NCBI GenBank assembly: GCA_026992215.1
Contig: JALXAI010000435.1
Span: 1-13,418 of the forward strand
Direction: 5' to 3'
Source: Desulfobacterales bacterium
GTDB taxonomy: Bacteria > Desulfobacterota > Syntrophobacteria > B119-G9
DNA length: 13,418 nucleotides
How positions within the stretch are numbered: the first letter of the stretch is position 1; each line of letters begins with the position of its first letter. This document shows positions 7,906 through 13,418 of the stretch, piece after piece. The notes under the pieces were generated by a model that was given only the letters and a program-made list of their open reading frames with translations, had not been told where the DNA came from and ran no database searches. The position numbers and the translations under genes were made by a program.

Positions 7906-8085
7906 CTATTTCACCTTCAACCCGGGCATTATTACACCACCGGTAAGGATAAAAAAAGTCTTATTCGTACAGCCCGAGGCAGCAATGGCCCCGCGAATAC
8001 CCGTAATTTGTTCAAAACGCATGCGATCACGCTTTTTCCCGGCTACTTTAGCAACTATGCATACCGACCATTCCTTTACGCGAAA
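7906..8085 (-). pseudogene. Orphan coding remnant upstream of rlmD (unrecognised)
   Basis: Read on the minus strand, 59 codons are open between a TAA at 8086-8088 and a TAG at 7906-7908. The translation looks like real protein rather than noise: it begins FRVKEWSVCIVAKVAGKK, continues through FEQITGIRGAIAASGCT and ends GGVIMPGLKVK, with few rare codons. There is no ATG, GTG or TTG near the beginning; the first ATG is internal and would leave 39 to 43 residues with no ribosome site. The simplest reading is the 3' end of a decayed or truncated gene whose upstream part was lost, perhaps when the palindrome-rich block next to it arrived. I do not recognise the family. It ends 41 bases before the rlmD start. 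Confidence 0.4.
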
Positions 8086-8123
8086 TTAGAGTACTTTCTT
8101 TTGAACATGTCACATTCTAGCGT

Positions 8124-8152
8124 GTCATAATTTTCATGCTGCATTTTGTCCA
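8124..8152 (-). promoter_or_regulatory. Possible sigma70-type promoter reading toward rlmD
   Basis: On the minus strand TGGACA (8147-8152, 5 of 6 to consensus) and TATGAC (8124-8129, 4 of 6) are spaced by 17 bases. It would start a transcript near 8117 that crosses the coding remnant and reaches rlmD about 250 bases later. The long leader makes it a moderate candidate only; no better one was seen closer to rlmD. Confidence 0.3.
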
Positions 8153-8159
8153 TTTTTGG

Positions 8160-8411
8160 CCGCCAGAGGCGGATCTTCGACCCTCCGGAGGCGGATTTAC
8201 AACCCTAAGTTAGGTCCTAAGTGTTAAGTGAGAACAGCTTGCCGCAACGCGGCAGAGCTCATTTCTCCAATCGGCGCGCCCCCCGATTGGAGAAATGAAA
8301 AAGTTTTTCTTTGCGTACTTTGCTTGCCCTGTTAAAACCCATCGGGCTATTTTTAACCGGGGCGTCTTTGCGGTTTCAAAGCAAAGCGTTGTCCTGAGCC
8401 TGCCGAAGGGT
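8160..8411. repeat. Palindrome-rich intergenic block, probable dispersed repeat cluster
   Basis: About 250 bases without a credible gene hold at least seven inverted repeats. They are CCGCC-AGA-GGCGG (8160-8172), CCTCCGGAGG (8182-8191), CCTAA-G-TTAGG (8204-8214), GCCGC-AAC-GCGGC (8241-8253), the 16-bp pair at 8259-8298, a longer interrupted stem at 8326-8363 built from GCCC/GGGC, GTTAAAA/TTTTAAC and CCC/GGG, and CTTTGC/GCAAAG (8366-8386). The stretch TTGTCCTGAGCCTGCCGAAG (8390-8409) resembles short dispersed intergenic repeats that I recall from many bacterial genomes; this is memory, not a search. The density of palindromes is unlike the other gaps in the window and suggests mobile or REP-like DNA. 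Confidence 0.5.
8259..8298. repeat. Perfect 16-bp inverted repeat followed by a T-run
   Basis: Bases 8259-8274 and 8283-8298 are exact reverse complements with an 8-base GC-only loop. On the plus strand the stem is followed by AAAAAG and then TTTTTC (8304-8309). The form is that of an intrinsic terminator for plus-strand transcription, yet no plus-strand gene precedes it: the nearest upstream gene, rlmD, runs the other way. It may be part of a mobile repeat, or end a small transcript. Confidence 0.6.
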
Positions 8412-8516
8412 CGTATCCTAAATTTTGGTTGCTGCTTCGCTGCCTCGTATGCTTTCGAAAAGTATTCTAAATGAACTTTAAATACCGTCCCTGTTGTGAT
8501 AAACAATCGAAGCATC

Positions 8517-9410
8517 ATGACAACACGAACAAAGAGACCGGGTATGTTGTGGCAAAAGATAAAGACTTACGGTGAAATGATAAAGTTCAGCCATACCGTT
8601 TTCGCCCTTCCCTTTGCGCTGGCAGCGGTGATCCTGGCCAACAGGGTAAAACCAATCACCATCGGTACCATTTTCTGGATCCTGGTGGCCATGGCAAGCG
8701 CAAGATCAGCAGCCATGGGCTTTAACAGGCTTGCAGATTACGAGTTTGATGCTCTCAATCCGAGGACAGCGAACAGGGCGTTACCCAGAGGTCTCATAAC
8801 CAGGAAATCAACTGTAGCATTTGTTTGTTTTTCCAGCCTTTTTTTTATCATTTCCGCAGGTTTTCTTAACAGGGCATGCCTCTACTGGTCATTTCCCGTG
8901 CTTGCTGTTCTTTTCGGGTATTCTTATACGAAGCGGTTTACTCAATGGTCTCATCTTTTCCTCGGTTTTTCCATCGGGCTCGCCCCGATTGGAGCCTGGA
9001 TAGCCGTGACGGGTTCCTTTTACCCGGGTATCCTCCTTCTGTCCCTGGCGCTCATGACCTACATCGCCGGATTTGACATCCTTTACAGCTGCCAGGATAT
9101 CGAATTCGACAGGGAAATCGGCCTGTTTTCACTTCCCGCAAAAAAGGGCCCTAAGGCAGCCCTTAAGATCTCGATAATTCTCCATGCGCTGACCTTTTTA
9201 TCCCTCGCGCTCCTGTACGTTGTTTTCAAGCTCAAACCCGTATACCTCCTGTTTTTGCCTGTAATCGGGTTACTGCTGATTATTGAACATCTCCTTGTAA
9301 ACCCGAAAGATTTTTCAAAAGTCAATATAGCATTTTTCCACGTAAACAGTGTAATTTCCATTCTCATTTTCATTGCCGTGCTTTCTGACGAAATTACGCG
9401 AAGGCTGTGA
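8517..9410 (+). CDS. mqnP: UbiA-family polyprenyltransferase, MqnP-like (menaquinone synthesis)
   Basis: UbiA-type enzymes attach a polyprenyl chain to an aromatic ring in the membrane. The product, 297 residues from the ATG at 8517, has the first Asp-rich motif NRLADYEFDALNPRTANRAL and the second, YSCQDIEFDREIGLFSLPA, plus about eight hydrophobic segments. The opening FSHTVFALPFALAAV and the wording of the second motif resemble the MqnP group of the futalosine menaquinone pathway more than ubiquinone UbiA; this is from family knowledge and not proven here. A GTG at 8496 and an ATG at 8544 are other possible starts; none has a strong ribosome site. The next gene, menG/ubiE, follows after 18 bases and supplies the final methylation, supporting a quinone role. 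Confidence 0.85.
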   Translation: MTTRTKRPGMLWQKIKTYGEMIKFSHTVFALPFALAAVILANRVKPITIGTIFWILVAMASARSAAMGFNRLADYEFDALNPRTANRALPRGLITRKSTVAFVCFSSLFFIISAGFLNRACLYWSFPVLAVLFGYSYTKRFTQWSHLFLGFSIGLAPIGAWIAVTGSFYPGILLLSLALMTYIAGFDILYSCQDIEFDREIGLFSLPAKKGPKAALKISIILHALTFLSLALLYVVFKLKPVYLLFLPVIGLLLIIEHLLVNPKDFSKVNIAFFHVNSVISILIFIAVLSDEITRRL

Positions 9411-9428
9411 TAGAGCAGGATAACAGAT

Positions 9429-10175
9429 ATGATAACAGGTTCCGGGAACAGGGCATCCATGGAGCTCGACAAGCACCCGTCAAGAATAGGTCAGATGTTT
9501 AACCGCATTGCCCCCACTTACGACCTTCTGAATCATATTCTTTCAGCAGGAATAGATGTGAAGTGGCGAAAGATGACGGTAAGATACCTCTCGTTAAAAC
9601 CCGGTGACCTGGTGCTTGATCTTGCGTGCGGTACCGGAGACCTGGGGTTTGCAGCCCAGGAAGCAACTCCCCGTTGCAGGGTTGTGGGAGTTGACCTGGC
9701 GGAAAAAATGTTGCGAATTGCAAGGAAAAAGGCAGTAAAAAGGCAACCCGGAGCTTCAAAATATGCCTTTCTTGCCGCTGATATTCTGAAATTACCTTTC
9801 AGGGCAAATACGTTTGACAAGGCCATGGTCGCTTTCGGAATTCGAAATGTCCTGGATCCCGGGAAGGCCTTCGACGAAATCCATCGAGTTCTTAAACCTG
9901 GTGGTTCCCTGGCAATCCTCGAATTCAGCCTGCCCGAGAAGGCTTTCCTGAGGGATCTTTACCTTATATATTTTAAAAAGATTCTCCCCTTTGTCGGAGG
10001 TCTTGTTTCAGGAGACCCGGAAGCGTACAGGTATTTACCTACTTCCGTTAACAGCTTTACGCCACCTGCGGTCTTATCCCTTGAAATGAAAAACTCGGGG
10101 TTTAAAATAAGAACAATCAAGTCTTTTACCGGGGGCATCAGTTACCTTATTTTAGGGGACAAACGCGAACGGTAA
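9429..10175 (+). CDS. menG: Demethylmenaquinone methyltransferase (UbiE/MenG)
   Basis: The enzyme adds the last ring methyl group in menaquinone (and ubiquinone) synthesis from S-adenosylmethionine. The 248-residue product carries the family signature YDLLNHILSAGIDVKWRK, the SAM-binding motif VLDLACGTGDLGF, the central MVAFGIRNVLDPGKAFDEIH followed by RVLKPGG, and YRYLPTSVNSF near the end. ATG at 9429 is served by GCAGGA about 9 bases upstream; a second ATG at 9459 would shorten it by ten residues and also fits the family. It directly follows the mqnP-like gene on the same strand, so the pair is almost certainly one transcript. In a futalosine-pathway organism it would act on demethylmenaquinone; ubiquinone use cannot be excluded from sequence alone. 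Confidence 0.94.
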   Translation: MITGSGNRASMELDKHPSRIGQMFNRIAPTYDLLNHILSAGIDVKWRKMTVRYLSLKPGDLVLDLACGTGDLGFAAQEATPRCRVVGVDLAEKMLRIARKKAVKRQPGASKYAFLAADILKLPFRANTFDKAMVAFGIRNVLDPGKAFDEIHRVLKPGGSLAILEFSLPEKAFLRDLYLIYFKKILPFVGGLVSGDPEAYRYLPTSVNSFTPPAVLSLEMKNSGFKIRTIKSFTGGISYLILGDKRER

Positions 10176-10291
10176 GGGGATTCATACACCAGGAATGGCA
10201 ACATGGGACCCTGAGTCTGCTGTTACCGATGCCGCACGTTGCTGAGCAAGATAAGTGCAAGTCCCCCACAATACAGCAGATAAGAATACCA

Positions 10292-11440
10292 ATGAAGAGA
10301 ACTATCTTACACATTGATATGGACGCGTTTTATGCGTCCGTGGAACAGGCGGATCATCCCGAACTTAAAGGGATGCCCGTAGTAGTCGGCGGAGGTATGA
10401 GAGGAGTTGTCTCGGCCGCTTCCTACGAGGCACGAAAGTTCGGCATCAGGTCTGCCATGCCCATATTCCAGGCCAGAAAGCTCTGCCCTCAAGCTGTTTT
10501 TCTCCCGGTTAGGGGCAAAAGGTACAAAGAGGTATCCGACAGGATAATGGATATCCTGTGTGACTTCTCTCCACTGGTCGAAAAGATTTCCATAGACGAG
10601 GCCTTCCTCGACATCACCGGAACCCGCACCCTTCATGGAAACCCGGAAAACCTCGCTTTTCAAATAAAAGAAAAAATCAGGGACGAAACCTCACTCACCT
10701 GTTCCATCGGTATTGCTCCCAACAAGCTCCTTGCGAAAATAGCCTCCGACCTGGAAAAACCCGATGGCCTCACCATTGTGAAAAAAGAAAACATTCGTGA
10801 ATTCATGAGCAAACTACCGGTGGAAAAACTTCCCGGGGTCGGAACCCGATCCGCCCGGGAACTAAGGACGCTAGGTGTGAGAACAGCTTCCGATATACTA
10901 AGATACGACCTGTCTTTCTGGGTAAAGCGCTTCGGGAAACACGGTTTAAGCCTGTATGAAAAGGCTCTCGGAAAAGACAGCTCTCCCGTCCAGCCATTCA
11001 GGAACCCAAAATCCTTCGGTGCGGAAAATACGTTTCCCCGGGACATCCAAAAACCGGAAGAGCTGAAAAAATGGATCCTCGTTCAATCCGAAAAAGTAGG
11101 AAGAGAACTTAGAGCGAAGGGGTATGTGGCCAGAAAAGTTACCTTAAAAATAAAATTTTCTGATTTCAAACTGATAACCCGGTCAAGATCGCTGGACGAC
11201 TACACCAACTGCACCATGGTTATATTTGACACGGCTATTGACCTGCTCGCTCACATCCAGCTTAAAAAAAGCGTACGCCTCACCGGCGTGGCTGTCTCGG
11301 GTCTTTTGCGGGGCTACAGGCAGATGAAGCTCATCGAAGACCGTGCCACGGCCCGCCAGGAACAGCTCGACCGGGCTATAGACCACATCCTGGATAAATT
11401 TGGCAAGGATGCCTTAAAAAGAGGAATCCTGATCAGCTAG
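10292..11440 (+). CDS. dinB: DNA polymerase IV (Y family)
   Basis: DinB is the error-prone polymerase that copies past damaged template bases. From the ATG at 10292 it has 382 residues: HIDMDAFYASVE with the metal-binding Asp9 and steric-gate Phe13, SIDEAFLDITG with Asp102 and Glu103, helix-hairpin-helix PGVGTRSARELRTLG (about 181-195), and the little-finger domain ending with LDRAIDHILDKFGKDALKRG. An upstream in-frame ATG at 10229 would add 21 residues unlike the family and has no ribosome site, so the later start is chosen; its own ribosome site is also weak. The expected clamp-binding QLxLF-type motif appears as QMKLI at 344-348. It lies 116 bases after menG and might be read from the same transcript. 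No LexA box was recognised upstream. Confidence 0.95.
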   Translation: MKRTILHIDMDAFYASVEQADHPELKGMPVVVGGGMRGVVSAASYEARKFGIRSAMPIFQARKLCPQAVFLPVRGKRYKEVSDRIMDILCDFSPLVEKISIDEAFLDITGTRTLHGNPENLAFQIKEKIRDETSLTCSIGIAPNKLLAKIASDLEKPDGLTIVKKENIREFMSKLPVEKLPGVGTRSARELRTLGVRTASDILRYDLSFWVKRFGKHGLSLYEKALGKDSSPVQPFRNPKSFGAENTFPRDIQKPEELKKWILVQSEKVGRELRAKGYVARKVTLKIKFSDFKLITRSRSLDDYTNCTMVIFDTAIDLLAHIQLKKSVRLTGVAVSGLLRGYRQMKLIEDRATARQEQLDRAIDHILDKFGKDALKRGILIS

Positions 11441-11457
11441 ACCCGTATCCTACCTCT

Positions 11458-11482
11458 GCCGGTACCGTTCCCGGCGCTTTTT
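11458..11482 (+). terminator. Probable intrinsic terminator of dinB
   Basis: GCCGG (11458-11462) pairs with CCGGC (11471-11475) around an 8-base loop, and TTTTT at 11478-11482 follows after two bases. It starts 17 bases after the dinB stop, where the converging DUF302 gene begins to approach. The stem is short, so strength is uncertain. In the rest of the gap to 11576 only short palindromes (for example CCCCGGGG at 11523-11530) were seen. Confidence 0.5.
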
Positions 11483-11576
11483 GCCCTAAAGCACTATCTA
11501 TACCTGGTTCAGGGCATCCGAACCCCGGGGTGTACCTAAACCATTGTTCAAGGACGACAAATACACTATCGGTGAT

Positions 11577-12032
11577 TTATGGCGCAGTAGCCTCGGCAAC
11601 GAAGTTCTTAAGCGCCGCCTTCATCTTACCAACCACCGCTTTCCCGCACTCTTCAATACCATGGCGGTCAGCAATATATTCCGGATCGTTGTAAGAAACC
11701 CAGACCTGTCCTTCCCTGTCTTTCCATATGAGAGCCTTCATGGGCAAATCGATTCCCGCTTCCTGGTTGCACTGCATAAGTTTTGTCCCTATTTTGGGGT
11801 TTCCAAACACAACAAGCTCAGTAGGCCGCAGATCCTGCCCGGCATTTTTCGCTCCCTTCGAAAAATCAACGCGAACAAAAATCTTCATACCCTTTGCTTC
11901 AAGAGCCTTTACAAGGCGGTTTACAGTGGTTTTCACGTCATGGTGGCTCTTTACTTTAATGACCCCTTCGTCCGCAAACGCGAAGGAAAACAGCAGTAAA
12001 ATCACCAGAATCGTTGCCAGCAGGTAGCGCAT
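11577..12032 (-). CDS. Secreted DUF302-domain protein
   Basis: From the ATG at 12032 the product has 151 residues: a clear signal peptide (hydrophobic core about 4-18, likely cut after AFA at 20) and then one DUF302 domain. The family pattern is visible: DVKTTVNRLVKALEAKGM, then VDFSKGAKNAG, LRPTELVVFGNPKIGTKLMQ, and the WVSYNDPEYIADRHGI stretch. The role of DUF302 is not established. The fold is small and its members occur alone or fused to other domains in bacteria and archaea. The start is chosen because AGGAGG lies 6 bases upstream; extending to 12086 would add 18 residues before the signal peptide with no ribosome site. It has its own strong-looking promoter and lies after the deacetylase gene on the same strand. 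Confidence 0.88.
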   Translation of the reverse strand: MRYLLATILVILLLFSFAFADEGVIKVKSHHDVKTTVNRLVKALEAKGMKIFVRVDFSKGAKNAGQDLRPTELVVFGNPKIGTKLMQCNQEAGIDLPMKALIWKDREGQVWVSYNDPEYIADRHGIEECGKAVVGKMKAALKNFVAEATAP

Positions 12033-12056
12033 AATCGTCCTCCTGTTCCTGAAAAA

Positions 12057-12071
12057 CGGTTTTGACAACCG
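12057..12071. promoter_or_regulatory. Inverted repeat at the predicted DUF302 transcription start
   Basis: CGGTT (12057-12061) and AACCG (12067-12071) flank a 5-base loop. The repeat covers the expected start of transcription (about 12070) and the first bases of the leader, 5 bases downstream of the -10 box. That position would suit a repressor site, or a small hairpin at the 5' end of the mRNA. A run of five T follows on the minus strand, so early termination is also conceivable. The stem is short and may be chance. Confidence 0.3.
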
Positions 12072-12076
12072 CTGTA

Positions 12077-12105
12077 AAGATATCATTCCACATGAAACAC
12101 GTCAA
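12077..12105 (-). promoter_or_regulatory. Predicted sigma70-type promoter of the DUF302 gene
   Basis: On the minus strand TTGACG (12100-12105, 5 of 6) and TATCTT (12077-12082, 4 of 6) are separated by exactly 17 bases. The start point would be near 12070, with a leader of about 38 bases that contains the AGGAGG ribosome site. The gene can therefore be expressed apart from the deacetylase upstream of it. Confidence 0.6.
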
Positions 12106-12160
12106 ATCGCCGCGTAAGAAACCATGGCAAGTCGCCGGGATTTACGAGAAAAGGATCCTC

Positions 12161-13057
12161 TCACAGGGATAAAACGGAGACAGAGTCCAGGTATTCTTTG
12201 CAGGAAGTAAATTCACACTTCGCGAAAGCAGTAAGAAAGGACCTTAGTTTTGAGAACGTTCTCTCCAGGTTAAGGTAGTGTCTGAATCTAAAAGAACGCG
12301 GCAACTCGTCTATCCTGGGTTGCCCGGGATCAATCTCCCACGGGTGCATGTAGAAAACGTAAGTACCGTGCTTTTTTAAAATCTCTCTTACTCCATGCTT
12401 GAATATCGGAAGTGGAATCAGCCTGAAATATCCACCACCTGCCCACGGTAACACGAGCCTCCCAAGTTCCAGGTTACTGACAGGAAGCTCAAAAAAATTC
12501 TCCCCTATTCTGTAAGCCACCCCCGTTTTCTCCATGGCACAAACCGACAGTCGGCCATACCTTTCATGAACGCAAAAAGAATTGTAGCTCGAATCGTAGA
12601 AATATCCGCACTGCCGTATCAAATCTAATATCTCGTCGCTGATTGAGAAGCTGGGAGCACGATATCCGAAAACAGGAGCACCGGTAATGTCTTCAAGAAA
12701 CTTCTTGCTCCGGATTAATTCCTCCTTAATATCCTTGAAAGTTTGCCCCGTGCAAAGGGAATGAAAATACCCGTGAGAGGCAATTTCATGGCCACGATCG
12801 GAAATCTTTCTCACCAGGTGTGGTAACTTCTCCGCGATCCATCCCAGGACAAAAAAGGTAGCCGAAACTTTACCGCTGTTTGTGCTTGTGTCGGACAGCT
12901 TTTCCCCGAAGGCATCGAAAAAATCGAGCAACAGATTGGTGTTTCTTTCAACCCGCAGTTCTCTGCCTTCCCAGGTCGAAAACGGTATACAACCCTTCAG
13001 GTTTTCAACCTGGAACCAATCTTCTACATCTATGGTAATAATTATCCTGGTTGTCAT
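12161..13057 (-). CDS. Polysaccharide deacetylase, XrtA/PEP-CTERM-associated type (DUF3473)
   Basis: The 298-residue protein is a NodB-fold deacetylase expected to remove acetyl groups from a polysaccharide. Motifs: TIDVEDWF with the candidate base Asp10 and metal ligand Asp13, the metal histidines 95 and 99 in HEIASHGYFHS, GYRAPSFSI (131-139), the aromatic block LVLPWAGGGYFR (201-212), and FYMHPWEIDPGQPRI (235-249), which marks the C-terminal DUF3473 part. That combination is typical of deacetylases in exosortase/PEP-CTERM exopolysaccharide loci. No signal peptide is seen, so it would act in the cytoplasm unless exported otherwise. The ATG at 13057 has AGGA-type sequence about 10 bases upstream. 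The TIGR03790-like gene lies upstream on the same strand; no exosortase or glycosyltransferase is inside the window. Confidence 0.92.
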   Translation of the reverse strand: MTTRIIITIDVEDWFQVENLKGCIPFSTWEGRELRVERNTNLLLDFFDAFGEKLSDTSTNSGKVSATFFVLGWIAEKLPHLVRKISDRGHEIASHGYFHSLCTGQTFKDIKEELIRSKKFLEDITGAPVFGYRAPSFSISDEILDLIRQCGYFYDSSYNSFCVHERYGRLSVCAMEKTGVAYRIGENFFELPVSNLELGRLVLPWAGGGYFRLIPLPIFKHGVREILKKHGTYVFYMHPWEIDPGQPRIDELPRSFRFRHYLNLERTFSKLRSFLTAFAKCEFTSCKEYLDSVSVLSL

Positions 13058-13154
13058 CTACTGTCCGGTCCTGTTTCTGCCCACATGCTCATTACATATT
13101 TATCACATGATGAAGGGTACTTGATAGTTTTTTCGAAGAACGCCCATGGTTTAC

Positions 13155-13198
13155 CACGACTTGCTTAAACCCGGCCGTAAAGGCCAGGCAAGCCCGTG
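13155..13198. repeat. Long interrupted hairpin between the deacetylase and the upstream gene
   Basis: Three nested paired blocks are seen: CACG/CGTG (13155-13158 with 13195-13198), CTTGC/GCAAG (13160-13164 with 13188-13192), and GGCC/GGCC (13173-13176 with 13182-13185) closed by a GTAAA loop. The side bulges are unequal. It lies 31 bases after the stop of the gene entering from the right and about 100 bases before the deacetylase start. No T-run follows on the minus strand, so it is not a standard terminator. It may stabilise mRNA or be a leader element; the sequence does not match a riboswitch I know. Confidence 0.45.
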
Positions 13199-13229
13199 TT
13201 TTGCACCGCTGATTTTCATGGCCGAAGAA

Positions 13230-13418
13230 TCAATTGTGACCACGAAAGGCAGGATGATTCACAAACGGCCTGTAGAGAGGATCTCCCACCAGTACCATCC
13301 TCCAGGACACGAAGGGCTTGGACAGGAAGTAGGCTTCAACGAGCGGTTTTCCTTCAAGAAGAAATTTGAAAAACAGATCGGGAGGCGGAAAGGCTCTGAG
13401 GTATGGTTCAGCCACCGG
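13230..13418 (-). CDS. C-terminal end of a TIGR03790-like protein (partial)
   Basis: The frame is open from the right edge to a TGA at 13230-13232, giving the last 62 residues of a larger protein. The visible end reads VAEPYLRAFPPPDLFFKFLL, then GKPLVEAYFLSKPFVSWRMV and LVGDPLYRPF. The pattern of EPYL..FP, an AYF.S.P..SW stretch and a closing VGDPLYRPF is what I recall for the TIGR03790 family, whose function is unknown. The GTG at 13413-13415 is internal, not a start. It is on the same strand as the deacetylase, 172 bases upstream of it, which is consistent with a shared envelope or exopolysaccharide locus. The family call is from pattern memory on a short piece. Confidence 0.6.
   Translation of the reverse strand, partial: PVAEPYLRAFPPPDLFFKFLLEGKPLVEAYFLSKPFVSWRMVLVGDPLYRPFVNHPAFRGHN

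Noticed and set aside
7666..8130. Plus-strand open frame of 154 codons across the rlmD start
   Set aside because: Its first 200 bases are antisense to rlmD, whose TRAM domain and iron-sulfur cysteines are clearly the real coding sense, and the rest is antisense to the remnant frame. No ribosome site or family pattern.
8210..8518. Minus-strand open frame of 102 codons opposite the mqnP upstream region
   Set aside because: It runs through the palindrome-rich block; the translation is rich in Arg, Thr and Phe with no family pattern, has no ribosome site, and overlaps the likely start of mqnP. It is the translation of a repeat.
13155..13198. Cyclic-di-GMP (GEMM) riboswitch
   Set aside because: The location before an exopolysaccharide gene is tempting, but the conserved GGCAAACC and GACGCAAAGC elements are absent on both strands.

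Overview
The window looks like chromosomal DNA of a Gram-negative bacterium, most plausibly an anaerobic or facultative member of the former Deltaproteobacteria (Desulfobacterota). The reasons are the queA-tgt-yajC-secD-secF cluster, a MqnP-like prenyltransferase paired with a UbiE/MenG methyltransferase (menaquinone, probably futalosine route), and an XrtA-type polysaccharide deacetylase beside a protein with a TIGR03790-like end. This assignment is an inference from gene content; no rRNA or other definitive marker is present. No tRNA, rRNA, CRISPR, insertion sequence or phage gene was seen.

Layout. 1-5166 (minus strand): a compact operon read right to left, queA, tgt, yajC, secD, secF. The first two genes make queuosine in tRNA and the last three encode the SecDF-YajC membrane complex that assists Sec export. 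secF runs off the left edge. 5167-5399: a divergent control region with well-formed sigma70-type promoters in both directions and two inverted repeats, one of them inside the htpX promoter. 5400-6251 (plus): htpX, a membrane zinc protease of the quality-control system. 6443-7864 (minus): an RlmD/RumA-type rRNA uracil methyltransferase. 7865-8516: a long gene-poor gap holding a short orphan reading frame that looks like a gene remnant, a possible promoter for the methyltransferase, and a roughly 250-base block full of palindromes. 8517-10175 (plus): mqnP-like ubiA homologue and menG/ubiE, together two steps of quinone synthesis. 10292-11440 (plus): dinB, DNA polymerase IV. 11577-13418 (minus): a secreted DUF302 protein with its own promoter, an XrtA-family polysaccharide deacetylase, and the C-terminal end of a TIGR03790-like protein that enters from the right edge.

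Most of the window is housekeeping. The points that stand out are an extra pair of hydrophobic segments in SecF, the operator-like palindrome embedded in the htpX promoter, the palindrome-rich island with a terminator-like hairpin that serves no visible gene, the orphan coding remnant, and the exopolysaccharide-type genes at the right edge, whose partners lie outside the window.
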